Assembly (NCBI RefSeq): GCF_030815125.1
Contig: NZ_JAUSWH010000001.1
Span: forward strand, 496,001 to 560,000
Source: Allorhizobium paknamense
Lineage (GTDB): Bacteria > Pseudomonadota > Alphaproteobacteria > Rhizobiales > Rhizobiaceae
Reading direction: 5' to 3'
Length of the DNA stretch: 64,000 nt
Of this stretch, positions 44,113 to 52,680 are shown one piece after another (position 1 is the first letter of the stretch; every line of letters starts with the position of its first letter). The notes under the pieces were generated by a model. The model had not been told where the DNA came from, searched no databases, and worked only from the letters and a program-made list of their open reading frames with translations. The position numbers and the translations under genes were made by a program.

Positions 44113-45333
44113 ATGTCCGCAGCCCGCGCCCCGTCTCTGCCGCTTACCGTTATCGCCAGTGGCTCGCTCATCGCCATGCTGACCTTCGGGCCGCGCTCGG
44201 CCATGGGTTTTTTCCAGCTGCCGATGTTACAGGATACCGGCTGGGACCGCTCCACCTTCGGCCTCGCCATGGCGCTGCAAAACCTGGCCTGGGGTGTGGG
44301 CCAGCCGTTTTTCGGTGCGCTTGCGGATAAATACGGCACGGCCAAGGTGCTCACCCTCTCCGGCCTTCTCTATATGGTGGGTCTTCTCGTCATGGCGCAT
44401 GCGGCAGCGCCGATCTGGCTGCATATTGGGGGCGGCATTCTGGTTGGGCTTGCGGTGGCGGCAGGCTCCTTCGGCATCATCCTCTCGGCCTTCGCCCGGC
44501 ATGTCACGCCGGAGCAGCGAACGCTGGCCTTCGGCATCGGCACGGCGGCGGGCTCGGCCGGCATGTTTCTGTTTGCGCCGCTCTCGCAGGCGCTGATTGC
44601 CCATCTCGGCTGGTCGGACAGCCTCACCTGGCTCGGCATCATCATGCTCGGCGTGCCGCTTCTGGCCTATCCGCTGCGCGGCAATGCCAAATCCGGCCCG
44701 CGCTCCGGCATGGAGCGGGAGCAGACCGTGCGTGAAGCGCTGCAGGAAGCCTTGGGCCATCGCAGCTATCTGTTGCTCGCCAGCGGCTTCTTCGTCTGCG
44801 GCTTTCAGGTGGCCTTCATCACCGCGCATTTTCCCGCCTATCTCGGGGATATCGGCATCGACGCGCGTTATGCCGTCATTGCCATGGCGCTGATCGGCTT
44901 TTTCAATGTCATCGGCTCGCTGGCGGTGGGTATGATCGGGCAGAAAATTCCCAAGCGCTATGTACTGGCGCTGATCTATCTCGCGCGCTCGATAGCGGTC
45001 ACCGCCTTTCTGCTGCTGCCGCAATCGCCGCTGTCGGTGATCCTCTTCGCCATCGTCATGGGGCTGCTCTGGCTCTCCACCGTGCCGCCCACCAATGCGC
45101 TGGTGGCGCTGATGTTCGGCACACGCCATCTGGGGCTTCTGGGTGGCATCGTGTTCCTGTCGCACCAGATCGGCTCCTTCCTCGGCGTCTGGCTGGGCGG
45201 TTATCTTTACGACCGTATGGGAACTTATGATGAGGTCTGGTGGTTTGGCGTGGGTCTTGGCCTGTTTGCTGCGCTGGTCCATTGGCCCATCCGCGAAGAG
45301 GCTGCCCCACAACTCGTTACACCTGTGCCATAG
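44113..45333 (+). CDS. Major facilitator superfamily transporter
   Basis: 406 residues with 12 predicted spans. ATG at 44113 follows aaaaggagaatct. The motif GALADKYGTAKVL between TM2 and TM3 is the MFS signature. The sequence FGPRSAMGFFQLPMLQDTGWDRSTFGLAMALQN at the start is like MFS proteins annotated as monocarboxylate or oxalate/formate-like antiporters, but substrate cannot be assigned. Confidence 0.9.
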   Translation: MSAARAPSLPLTVIASGSLIAMLTFGPRSAMGFFQLPMLQDTGWDRSTFGLAMALQNLAWGVGQPFFGALADKYGTAKVLTLSGLLYMVGLLVMAHAAAPIWLHIGGGILVGLAVAAGSFGIILSAFARHVTPEQRTLAFGIGTAAGSAGMFLFAPLSQALIAHLGWSDSLTWLGIIMLGVPLLAYPLRGNAKSGPRSGMEREQTVREALQEALGHRSYLLLASGFFVCGFQVAFITAHFPAYLGDIGIDARYAVIAMALIGFFNVIGSLAVGMIGQKIPKRYVLALIYLARSIAVTAFLLLPQSPLSVILFAIVMGLLWLSTVPPTNALVALMFGTRHLGLLGGIVFLSHQIGSFLGVWLGGYLYDRMGTYDEVWWFGVGLGLFAALVHWPIREEAAPQLVTPVP

Positions 45334-45508
45334 CGGCGCGAGGCGAAAGCTATTTTAACAAATGCGGCACCACGGATTCATTTTGCCCCTATTCCGCCTC
45401 AAAACGGCTGTCGCAAAAATTTATTTTATTTTTCGCACTCCTCCCATTGACGAAATCGCGGTCTCAACCTACCTTTGTCCCAGTCCAATGGACAAGTTTA
45501 GTCAGAAT

Positions 45509-45545
45509 TGCCGGACCATTCCGGCACGCCATTAAGGAGGTAAAG
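45509..45545 (+). promoter_or_regulatory. Hairpin and strong Shine-Dalgarno ahead of a short ORF
   Basis: Perfect stem gccgga/tccggc (45509-45514 with 45519-45524), then taaggagg (45535-45542), an ideal Shine-Dalgarno 6 bases before the ATG at 45549. Such an optimal site is stronger than that of most genes in the window. Confidence 0.55.
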
Positions 45546-45548
45546 CAT

Positions 45549-45641
45549 ATGCGTTTTTCATCGCACCCTGCCGCGCGCTCCTGGCACCTTTGCCCGCTCG
45601 GCACATCCAAACGGATTGGCCTCGACACCTGTCGAATGTGA
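45549..45641 (+). CDS. 30-codon ORF with strong ribosome-binding site (leader candidate)
   Basis: Frame MRFSSHPAARSWHLCPLGTSKRIGLDTCRM. It has no recognised motif and no hydrophobic segment, but its start is unusually well placed behind taaggagg. It precedes the 81-residue gene by 73 bases, so it could be a leader peptide, a small protein, or a decayed gene start. No codon run suggests a specific amino acid. Confidence 0.45.
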   Translation: MRFSSHPAARSWHLCPLGTSKRIGLDTCRM

Positions 45642-45714
45642 CGCGTCAATCGTAGCTGACCTCATCACAATCGAAACATCTGTTGGCCTGCATTGCGCGG
45701 GCGGGGATCGTATT

Positions 45715-45960
45715 ATGGAAAAGCAAGTTATCGAATATGGCGGTGTACCCGTCGGAATCAGCGTTCCGGAAGGCAACCGGATCAAGTTCATCGCCGTGAA
45801 GTATCCGGTGATCGAACTGGATGGCGGCGTTTATGGCAATGTCACGGAACTGCGTCGCGCCATCGGCAATCACCTGCGGAAGAGCAGCGAAGCCGCTCAG
45901 GCCCTGGCCTCGGTTTCGTCTGGCGCAGGCACACGGGCCAAGGCCTTGAGCATTGCCTGA
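45715..45960 (+). CDS. Small conserved hypothetical protein
   Basis: 81 residues, [20 protein letters not shown] then [20 protein letters not shown] and a C-terminal helix [16 protein letters not shown] at 45715 chosen because the beta-rich core begins there; a frame upstream to 45616 is open but unlike the rest. The 3' end overlaps the recO gene (opposite strand) by 64 bases. No function known. Confidence 0.65.
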   Translation: MEKQVIEYGGVPVGISVPEGNRIKFIAVKYPVIELDGGVYGNVTELRRAIGNHLRKSSEAAQALASVSSGAGTRAKALSIA

Positions 45961-46661
45961 AGAAAGCCTTCGCGTGCGGCGCTGCAATCCAGGCCGCGCG
46001 GCTCATAAACATGGCGATCGAGAAAATAGCCGGTCAATCGAAATCCCGTCATCAGGGATGACCGGCTAGCAGCCTTTTGGGCCTGCGGCACCAGAAAATC
46101 AGGCAGGGCCAGAAGCCGATCCGCATAAGGCGCTCCGGACACCCGGCATACGGCGCGCCCCGTCTTCGGCGAAACATAGGCCAGATCCTGCGCCGATCCC
46201 GTCGCCGCACACCGCTCCAGATCAAGCCCGAATCCCAGATCGTTCAGCACGGCAAGTTCAAAGCGGATGAAAAGCTCACCCGCCGCCGTCGGTTCATCCA
46301 GGTGATCGAGGATCACATCCAATGCTTCGAAGAGATGGGGATGCGGATCGCGCTCCGGCAACAGCCGCAGCAGGGCGGCCAGCGCCTGCACACCATAGAC
46401 AGCCGTTGCGCTCTCCATCAGCTTTCCGGCACGCAGCCGCAGGGGCTCCAGCCGGAAATCCCCCAGATGCTCCTCCAGCCGCGCGCGCCAGACCGCTTCC
46501 ACCACATTGCCCGGCTGCAACACGGGCTGCATGCTGCGCGACCGGCCAGAGCGCACCAGCCCCAGATGCCGCCCGCGCTCACGCGTCATCATCTCCGCAA
46601 TGACGCTGTTTTCGCCATGGCGGCGCACGCCCAGCACAATCGCCTGATCCGTCCATTCCAT
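45897..46661 (-). CDS. recO: DNA repair protein RecO
   Basis: 254-residue recombination mediator that loads RecA with RecR. N-terminal OB fold ([37 protein letters not shown] in part) and C-terminal helical domain with conserved Cys and the ending [11 protein letters not shown]. Start at 46661; the frame is open to 46748 through a repeat. In many rhizobia recO follows era; here era is 8 kb away on the opposite strand. Its upstream side holds three R1 repeats. Confidence 0.93.
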   Translation of the reverse strand: MEWTDQAIVLGVRRHGENSVIAEMMTRERGRHLGLVRSGRSRSMQPVLQPGNVVEAVWRARLEEHLGDFRLEPLRLRAGKLMESATAVYGVQALAALLRLLPERDPHPHLFEALDVILDHLDEPTAAGELFIRFELAVLNDLGFGLDLERCAATGSAQDLAYVSPKTGRAVCRVSGAPYADRLLALPDFLVPQAQKAASRSSLMTGFRLTGYFLDRHVYEPRGLDCSAAREGFLQAMLKALARVPAPDETEARA

Positions 46662-46701
46662 AGAATTGCTTATACAGCATAGGCTGGGACAGAGGGAACA
46701 G

Positions 46702-46855
46702 GTTTCCACTTTTCCTGGAACTGCTTTCATTCTTTGGTTTTTCCGCATTTCCGGACGGAAAACCGCTGCGCACTTTTCCTGGAAATGCTTTGACTCTCTG
46801 GTTTTTCCGCATTTCCGGACGGAAAACCGCTGCGCACTTTTCCTGGAAATGCTTT
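46702..46855. repeat. R1 elements in tandem: one partial and two exact 56-bp copies (copy g)
   Basis: A partial unit (46702-46727) is followed by two identical 56-base units at 46736-46791 and 46800-46855, period 64. Each starts ggtttttccgcatttccgg and ends cctggaaatgcttt. Lies between the start of recO (minus) and the AbrB-type gene. Confidence 0.92.
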
Positions 46856-47017
46856 AAAAGCATGGCGTGTCGATTTCGGATTTGCCATAAGGCAAGAGAC
46901 GTCCTTTATCCGGGGTAGCGCCTGCTGATGAGGCCATGTACCTTTTCATGCGACCACGATATGCAACCGAAAGCGGCGGCGGGAAAGCACCCGGCTGACG
47001 CACGGAATTTTTTGAGA
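46856..47017. other. Intergenic stretch without recognised feature
   Basis: Bases between the tandem R1 copies and the AbrB-type gene. The frame of that gene is open through most of it (from 46928), so part may be coding if a more upstream start is used. No repeat or hairpin noted. Confidence 0.5.
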
Positions 47018-48136
47018 ATGCCTGATCACCTGCCCTCACAGCCCCCCGCCGAAAAAGCCACCGATCCCGCAGTGCCGGATGGTCTGCTGACCAGCCTGCC
47101 CACGCCCGTAAAATGGGGGCTGCTGGTGCTGCTCTCGGTGATCCTGGGTGGCGCGTTGGAATATGCCGGTCTGCCGGCAGCCTTGCTGCTTGGGCCGATG
47201 ATTGCCGCCATCGTGTTCGGCACCAACGGGGCGCGGCTGTCGCTGCCGCGTCTGCCCTATCTGGCCGCCCAGGCAATCGTCGGCTGCCTGATTGCGCAGG
47301 CGCTGAACGCCGATATTCTCAAGCGCTTTCTTCAGGACTGGCCGATCTTCCTCGGCTCGGTGCTCTCCGTCATTCTGCTCAGTTCGCTGATCGGCTATCT
47401 GATGGCGCGGCGGCAGGTGCTGCCCGGCACCACCGCCGTCTGGGGCACCTCGGCGGGGGCTGCCTCCGCCATGGTGCTGATGGCCGAGGCCTATGGAGCC
47501 GATGCCCGCCTCGTCGCCTTCATGCAATATCTGCGCGTGGTTTGCGTGGCCTCGACAGCGGCGGTGATGGCGGCCTTCATCTTTCAGGTTCCGGGCGGTC
47601 ACGCCCCTGCCTTTGTGCTATTTCCCCCTGTCGACTGGAAAGCCTTGGGGATCACTCTGGTCGTGACCGGCTGCTTTTCGGCCCTGGGATACCGGTTGAA
47701 AATTCCAGCGGGCACGATGATGGTGCCGATGGTCGCCATGGCGCTCCTGCACTCGCTGGACATCATTCCCATCGAGCTGCCGCAATGGCTGCTGGCACTG
47801 GCCTATGCCATGGTGGGCTGGCGTATCGGGCTCGCCTTTACCCGCCGTCTCCTGCGCCATGCCGCTCGGGCATTTCCACAGGTGCTGGCCTCGGTTCTGG
47901 TGCTGATCGGATTTGGCGGCTGCCTTGCCGCCCTTCTCACAGTTTTCCTCGGTGTCGATCCTTTGACCGCCTATCTGGCCACCAGCCCCGGCGGACTGGA
48001 TTCCGTTGCCATTATCGCAGCCTCCACCAAGGTGGACATGCCCTTCGTCATGGCCCTGCAAACGGTGCGCTTTCTGCTGATCCTGGCGCTTGGCCCCAGC
48101 ATCACCCGCTTCATTGCCAATCGAATAACGGCATGA
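47018..48136 (+). CDS. AbrB-duplication family membrane protein
   Basis: 372 residues from the ATG at 47018; upstream in-frame ATGs at 46928 and 46961 have poorer context. About ten transmembrane segments arranged as two similar halves, each with a PAALLLGPMIAAIVFG-like or PAGTMMVPMVAMALLH-like motif, the mark of the Gneg_AbrB_dup family (once called ammonia monooxygenase-like). Function is not known; the AbrB name does not mean DNA binding. A perfect hairpin follows the stop. Confidence 0.85.
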   Translation: MPDHLPSQPPAEKATDPAVPDGLLTSLPTPVKWGLLVLLSVILGGALEYAGLPAALLLGPMIAAIVFGTNGARLSLPRLPYLAAQAIVGCLIAQALNADILKRFLQDWPIFLGSVLSVILLSSLIGYLMARRQVLPGTTAVWGTSAGAASAMVLMAEAYGADARLVAFMQYLRVVCVASTAAVMAAFIFQVPGGHAPAFVLFPPVDWKALGITLVVTGCFSALGYRLKIPAGTMMVPMVAMALLHSLDIIPIELPQWLLALAYAMVGWRIGLAFTRRLLRHAARAFPQVLASVLVLIGFGGCLAALLTVFLGVDPLTAYLATSPGGLDSVAIIAASTKVDMPFVMALQTVRFLLILALGPSITRFIANRITA

Positions 48137-48138
48137 AA

Positions 48139-48162
48139 CCGCCAAGCATGTCTGCTTGGCGG
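48139..48162 (+). terminator. Hairpin after the AbrB-type gene
   Basis: Perfect 10-bp arms ccgccaagca / tgcttggcgg with a tgtc loop, 2 bases after the stop codon, without a T run. Probable 3' end or stability structure. Confidence 0.6.
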
Positions 48163-48171
48163 CATCTGTCT

Positions 48172-48299
48172 TATACGAAGAGTCATCGAAGATGACCCTT
48201 CATATTCCCTTTTCGAATATCTCAAGCCTTGATGCATTTGAGATATTCGAAATCTCTTCAAGGCGAGGATGCATCAGCATCTTCGAGCCTTGGTATTAT
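48172..48299. repeat. Three-hairpin element family R3, copy e
   Basis: acgaagagtcatcgaag..., cgaatatctcaa...ttgagatattcg, aaggcgaggatgcatc...gcatcttcgagccttggtatt. Complete copy between two convergent genes. Confidence 0.92.
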
Positions 48300-48544
48300 C
48301 GTCCATTCAGGCCAAACATCAGCAGGCTGGCGTCAAGCTTTGCTTGCCGCAGCCGCTCCTCCGCATCGAAGGGGGGCGCCTGGGATTGCAGGCCCAGGTC
48401 GCGCAACTGATGCGCCGAGAGTTCGGCCACTGAATTCACCTGCCGCCGCCGAAAGTTCAGGCGGCTGATGAGGGCGACGGGCTGGACGAGCAGGCGCGCC
48501 ACCTGCCGCAGCAGGCCCATCTGGGATTTCCGTTGAATGTTCAT
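48296..48544 (-). CDS. DUF1127-containing small protein
   Basis: 82 residues. The C-terminal-type DUF1127 motif is present centrally: FRRRQVNSVAELSAHQLRDLGLQ (given in part: VAELSAHQLRDLGL). Small DUF1127 proteins are common in alphaproteobacteria and have been linked to phosphate and carbon metabolism, RNA turnover and stress responses; this member is longer than the usual 45-50 residues. The final bases overlap the R3 repeat. Confidence 0.8.
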   Translation of the reverse strand: MNIQRKSQMGLLRQVARLLVQPVALISRLNFRRRQVNSVAELSAHQLRDLGLQSQAPPFDAEERLRQAKLDASLLMFGLNGR

Positions 48545-48599
48545 CTCATGTTCTCGTGATTAGACGCAAAAATCCGTGGCGGGGGAGAACCACGCAACG

Positions 48600-48720
48600 A
48601 ACGAGCTTGGGGGTTGACGAAAACGGCCTCTGCCGTCGGCTGAAGGGTTTCCGCAGGTGGCGGAAAACCAGCGCGAGAAGGTGGATTGCCTCTTCACGCA
48701 GCGGCAGAATGCCGCAGAGA
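48600..48720. ncRNA. Candidate structured RNA region
   Basis: In the 349-base gap between two minus-strand genes (48545-48893) three successive stem-loops can be drawn: acgg/ccgt near 48628-48642, ggtttccgc/gcggaaaacc near 48646-48672, gcggc/gccgc near 48702-48716. No known RNA family (6S, SRP, RNase P, tmRNA) was recognised. Strand is undetermined. The rest of the gap up to 48810 has no clear feature. Confidence 0.3.
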
Positions 48721-48811
48721 CCCCAAATCGTCTAACGAATGTTTGAGATGAATGTCATCACGCTTGATGATGTGCGCAAGAAAGAAGCCGGCCCGCCGGT
48801 CAACATGCGCA

Positions 48812-48853
48812 AAACGAAAAGCGCAGCCCTTGAAAGCCGCGCTTTTCGTTGAA
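48812..48853 (-). terminator. Terminator of the NYN-domain gene
   Basis: Perfect 12-bp arms aacgaaaagcgc / gcgcttttcgtt with a T-rich side in the minus-strand direction (ttttgcg). Its position 41 bases past the stop of the minus-strand gene supports termination there. Confidence 0.75.
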
Positions 48854-48893
48854 AAAACCAACACATGCCCCTGAGGACAGCTGAGTATCTGAT

Positions 48894-49469
48894 TTATGCA
48901 GGATCCGCCGCCAGAGGTTCGGCAGCGCGCATCGGGCGCTCGCTCGGATCACGGCCAATTTCCGGCTTCAGCGAGATGAGATCGATGAAGTGATCAGCCT
49001 GACGGCGCAGATCATCGGCAATCATCGGCGGTTGAGTTGCCATCGTCGATACAACCGAAACCTTGCGACCCTTGCGCTGCAACGCCTCCACCAAGGTTGT
49101 AAAATCCCCGTCCCCCGAGAACAAAACCAGGTGATCCACAGTTTCTGATTGCTCCATGGCATCGATGGCAAGCTCGATATCCATGTTTCCCTTTACCTTG
49201 CGCCGCCCCATGGAGTCAGTAAATTCCTTGGCGGGTTTGGTAATGACCTTGTAGCCGTTATAGTCCAGCCAGTCGATCAACGGGCGGATCGATGAATATT
49301 CCTGGTCTTCAATCAAAGCGGTGTAATAGTAGGCACGCAGCAGGTAGCCGCGCTTCTGGAAGGCCTTGAGAAGCTTTCTATAATCAATGTCAAAGCCCAG
49401 ACTTTTCGATGCTGCGTAAAGATTGGCACCATCTATAAAGAGAGCGATCTTTTCCCTTGGATCAAACAT
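48894..49469 (-). CDS. NYN-domain (LabA/DUF88-like) ribonuclease
   Basis: 191 residues with the PIN-like NYN fold. Acidic residues of the active site are visible in ALFIDGANLYAASK, MDIELAIDAMEQS and LVLFSGDGDFTTLVEAL. Start at 49469 because aagga lies 10 bases before it and the domain begins there; the frame is open to 49523. NYN proteins process or degrade RNA in a metal-dependent way; targets here are unknown. Divergent from rpoZ, which suggests a shared regulatory region of 289 bases. Confidence 0.9.
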   Translation of the reverse strand: MFDPREKIALFIDGANLYAASKSLGFDIDYRKLLKAFQKRGYLLRAYYYTALIEDQEYSSIRPLIDWLDYNGYKVITKPAKEFTDSMGRRKVKGNMDIELAIDAMEQSETVDHLVLFSGDGDFTTLVEALQRKGRKVSVVSTMATQPPMIADDLRRQADHFIDLISLKPEIGRDPSERPMRAAEPLAADPA

Positions 49470-49758
49470 TTTCGAACATTCCTTGCCTACGTCATCGACG
49501 CTGCCCCCGGGCGCATCGGACATACATCAGACTTGTCATCAAACCGATGTATTATGATTTATTCATATACGATTCATTTAAAGCAGGATAGTGCTTATTC
49601 CAAGCACCTGTCGGTTGAGAAGCCCTTTTTGCATGACCTTTTTTGGTACTCGTTCCGTACTCCCTCTTTTGGGGGTACGAACGAAAAACTTGAATTTTAG
49701 GTCCATTCCTAGTATCGCCGTTCCAATCCTCGAGGAAAAAGAACGAAAAGGACAGGCA
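49470..49758. promoter_or_regulatory. Divergent promoter region between the NYN gene and rpoZ
   Basis: 289 AT-rich bases by local standards. One imperfect stem (cgttccgtac...gtacgaacg, about 49646-49676) lies ahead of rpoZ. Candidate -10 sequences such as tattat (49552-49557) are present but no well-spaced -35 partner was settled on. Confidence 0.4.
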
Positions 49759-50154
49759 ATGGCCCGCGTCACCGTTGAAGACTGCATTGACAAGGTTAAT
49801 AACCGATTCGAGCTTGTTTTGCTCGCAAGTCATCGAGCCAGGCAGATTTCGCAAGGATCGCAGATTACCGTCGATCGTGACAATGACAAGAATCCCGTAG
49901 TTGCACTACGCGAAATTGCAGACGAAACTCTTTCGCCCGACGACCTGAAGGAAGACCTGATCCACTCGCTGCAGAAGCATGTGGAAGTGGACGAGCCGGA
50001 GCAGGATGCCCAGCCGCAGTCCGGCCAGATCATTGGCCGCGCCGACGAGGAAGACGACCTGCCCGAGACGCTGACCTTCGACCAGATGTCGGAAGAAGAG
50101 CTTCTGGCCGGCATCGAAGGCCTCGTACCGCCGGAAAAGAGCGACGATTACTGA
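49759..50154 (+). CDS. rpoZ: RNA polymerase omega subunit
   Basis: 131 residues. [30 protein letters not shown] (in part: [17 protein letters not shown]) is the omega signature that folds round the beta-prime C terminus. The acidic C-terminal extension ([25 protein letters not shown]) is usual in rhizobia. The upstream frame is open but the conserved start is ATG 49759, after aaaaggacaggca. The rsh gene follows after 117 bases and a terminator-like hairpin, an arrangement shared with E. coli rpoZ-spoT. Confidence 0.97.
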   Translation: MARVTVEDCIDKVNNRFELVLLASHRARQISQGSQITVDRDNDKNPVVALREIADETLSPDDLKEDLIHSLQKHVEVDEPEQDAQPQSGQIIGRADEEDDLPETLTFDQMSEEELLAGIEGLVPPEKSDDY

Positions 50155-50217
50155 TTGGAACCGGGAAAGAGCCGCAACGGTCCGGCTTTTTCCGTTTCCC
50201 CACGGCCTGTTTCCTGT

Positions 50218-50254
50218 GCGCCAATCGCTTGCGGATTGGCGCGCTTTTTCTTTT
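50218..50254 (+). terminator. Terminator between rpoZ and rsh
   Basis: Perfect 9-bp arms gcgccaatc (50218-50226) and gattggcgc (50234-50242), then gctttttctttt. It may attenuate rather than fully stop transcription, because rsh begins 18 bases later. Confidence 0.85.
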
Positions 50255-50271
50255 GATGGAGTAGCCTTGGA

Positions 50272-52518
50272 ATGATGCGGCAATATGAGCTCGTGGAGCG
50301 GGTGCAAAAATACAAGCCCGACGCAAACGAGGCGCTGCTCAACAAGGCCTATGTCTATGCCATGCAGAAGCATGGTCAGCAAAAACGCGCCAGTGGCGAT
50401 CCCTATATTTCGCATCCGCTGGAAGTGGCCGCCATCCTCACCGACATGCATCTGGACGAATCGACCATTGCGGTTGCGCTTCTCCATGACACCATCGAGG
50501 ACACCACCGCCACCCGCCAGGAAATCGACGAACTGTTCGGCGAGGATATCGGGCGGCTGGTCGAGGGGCTGACCAAGCTCAAAAAGCTCGATCTCGTCTC
50601 CAAGAAGGCCAAGCAGGCGGAAAACCTGCGCAAGCTGCTCCTGGCCATCTCCGACGACGTGCGTGTGCTGCTGGTGAAGCTCGCTGACCGCCTGCACAAT
50701 ATGCGCACGCTGGAGCACATGCGCGATGACAAGCGCGCCCGTATTTCCGAAGAAACCATGGAAATCTATGCGCCGCTGGCGGGCCGCATGGGCATGCAGG
50801 ACATGCGCGACGAGTTGGAGGATCTCTCCTTCCGCTATATCAATCCGGAAGCCTATGAAACAGTCACCAAGCGGCTGGAGGAGCTTTCCCGCCGCAATGA
50901 GGGCCTGATCACCAAGATCGAGGACGAACTGCGCGAATTGCTGGTGGCGAACGGCCTGCTGGGCGCGGGGGTCAAAGGGCGGCAGAAAAAGCCCTACTCC
51001 GTCTTCCGCAAGATGCAGTCGAAGTCACTTTCCTTCGAACAGCTGTCGGATGTCTATGGCTTCCGACTGCTGGTGGATGACGTTTCCTCCTGCTACCGAG
51101 CGCTTGGCATCGTCCACACGCGCTGGCGCGTGGTACCCGGGCGCTTCAAGGACTATATCTCCACGCCGAAGCAGAACGATTACCGCTCGCTGCACACCAC
51201 CATCGTCGGCCCGTCCCGCCAGCGTATCGAGCTGCAGATCCGCACCCGGCGCATGCATGAGATCGCGGAATTCGGCATTGCTGCGCACGCGCTTTATAAG
51301 GACGGCGAAACACCGACCAGCGGCGAAGGTGAGTTGCTGCCGCGGGAAAGCAATGCCTATTCCTGGCTGCGCCACACCATCGAGGCGCTGGCGGAGGCGA
51401 ACAATCCGGAAGAATTCCTGGAGCATACCAAGCTGGAACTGTTCCAGGACCAGGTCTTCTGCTTCACACCGAAGGGCAAGCTGATTGCGCTGCCGCGCGG
51501 CGCCACCCCCATCGATTTCGCCTATGCGGTTCACACCAATATCGGCGACACCTGTGTGGGCGCCAAGATCAATGGCCGCATCATGCCGCTGGTCACCCGG
51601 CTCAACAATGGCGACGAGGTGGAGATCATCCGCTCCGGCGTGCAGGTGCCGCCAGCCGCATGGGAAGAGATCGTGGTGACCGGCAAGGCGCGCGCCGCCA
51701 TTCGCCGCGCCACGCGCATGGCCATCCGCAAGCAATATTCCGGCCTCGGCTATCGTATTCTGGAGCGCACCTTCGAGCGTGCCGGAAAGCCTTTCTCCAA
51801 GGAGTTGATGAAGCCGGTGCTGCATCGTCTGGCGCATCGCGACGTCGAGGATGCCATTGCCGCCGTCGGACGGGGCGAGATGTCCTCGCTCGATGTGCTG
51901 CGCGCCGTCTTCCCGGATTATCAGGACGAGCGCGTCACGGTGAAACCGGCCATGGACCAGGGATGGTTCAACATGCGTTCGGCCAGCGGCATGATGTTCA
52001 AGCTGCCGGAGGGCCGCAAAAAGGCCGATACCCCGGCGGAGAATGGCGCGGGCGACAGTCAGACGCCCGACCCCCTGCCCATTCGCGGTTTGGCCGACAA
52101 TATCGAGGTGCACTTCTCCCCGGCAGGCGCCGTGCCCGGGGATCGCATCGTCGGCATCATGGAAGAGGGCAAGGGAATTACCATTTACCCGATCCAGGCC
52201 TCGGCGCTGCAGAAATTCGATGATGAGCCGGAACGCTGGATCGACGTGCGCTGGGATCTGGACGAGGCCAACAAGTCGCGCTTCTATGCCCGCGTGCTGG
52301 TGAATGCCATCAACGAGCCGGGTACCTTGGCCAAGGTGGCGCAATTGATTGCCGGGCTGGATATCAACATCCGCCTGCTGACCATGGTGCGCATTGCCGC
52401 CGACTTCACGGAAATGGCCTTCGACCTCGAGGTCTGGGATCTGCGCCAGCTCAACCAGCTGCTGTCGCAACTGAAGGAGCTGGACTGCATTGCCACGGCC
52501 AAGCGGGTTTATGATTGA
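50272..52518 (+). CDS. rsh: Bifunctional (p)ppGpp synthetase/hydrolase
   Basis: 748 residues, the single long RelA/SpoT homologue that runs the stringent response. Domains in order: HD hydrolase (about 30-180, with YISHPLEVA and LLHDTIEDT), synthetase (about 240-350, with YRSLHTTIVGP), TGS (about 400-460, FTPKGKLIALPRGATPIDFAYAVHT in part), a helical region, and a C-terminal ACT domain (about 670-745). Both catalytic halves look intact. Start at ATG 50272 follows ttgatggagtagcc. Confidence 0.95.
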   Translation: MMRQYELVERVQKYKPDANEALLNKAYVYAMQKHGQQKRASGDPYISHPLEVAAILTDMHLDESTIAVALLHDTIEDTTATRQEIDELFGEDIGRLVEGLTKLKKLDLVSKKAKQAENLRKLLLAISDDVRVLLVKLADRLHNMRTLEHMRDDKRARISEETMEIYAPLAGRMGMQDMRDELEDLSFRYINPEAYETVTKRLEELSRRNEGLITKIEDELRELLVANGLLGAGVKGRQKKPYSVFRKMQSKSLSFEQLSDVYGFRLLVDDVSSCYRALGIVHTRWRVVPGRFKDYISTPKQNDYRSLHTTIVGPSRQRIELQIRTRRMHEIAEFGIAAHALYKDGETPTSGEGELLPRESNAYSWLRHTIEALAEANNPEEFLEHTKLELFQDQVFCFTPKGKLIALPRGATPIDFAYAVHTNIGDTCVGAKINGRIMPLVTRLNNGDEVEIIRSGVQVPPAAWEEIVVTGKARAAIRRATRMAIRKQYSGLGYRILERTFERAGKPFSKELMKPVLHRLAHRDVEDAIAAVGRGEMSSLDVLRAVFPDYQDERVTVKPAMDQGWFNMRSASGMMFKLPEGRKKADTPAENGAGDSQTPDPLPIRGLADNIEVHFSPAGAVPGDRIVGIMEEGKGITIYPIQASALQKFDDEPERWIDVRWDLDEANKSRFYARVLVNAINEPGTLAKVAQLIAGLDINIRLLTMVRIAADFTEMAFDLEVWDLRQLNQLLSQLKELDCIATAKRVYD

Positions 52519-52522
52519 CCCG

Positions 52523-52555
52523 CCTGGATATGATCAAAAAATGATCATATCCAGG
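52523..52555 (+). terminator. Hairpin after rsh
   Basis: Perfect 14-bp arms (52523-52536 and 52542-52555) starting cctggatatg. No T run follows, so strength as an intrinsic terminator is uncertain. Confidence 0.6.
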
Positions 52556-52577
52556 TAAAATACCGGCAACAAATCCG

Positions 52578-52606
52578 TTGACATGCGTTTTACGCATAGC
52601 TGATCC
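52578..52606 (+). promoter_or_regulatory. Promoter with palindromic operator candidate for the DUF3563 gene
   Basis: TTGACA (52578-52583) is a consensus -35; a palindrome ATGCGT-TTT-ACGCAT (52583-52597) covers the -35/-10 spacer. The -10 region is poor. A repressor site over a strong -35 is a reasonable reading. Confidence 0.4.
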
Positions 52607-52680
52607 AGCAGCTTGGAACTGGTGCTTTGTGCGCAGCAGCATTATCTTTTCCTTGCAAACGAGGAAAAGGAAACACGACA

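Noticed and set aside
46736..46855. Tandem direct repeats considered as a CRISPR array
   Set aside because: Only two full units with 8-base spacing and a match to dispersed R1 elements; no cas genes.
48545..48893. Gap checked for 6S RNA, SRP RNA, RNase P RNA or tmRNA
   Set aside because: None of the conserved sequence motifs of these RNAs was recognised on either strand.
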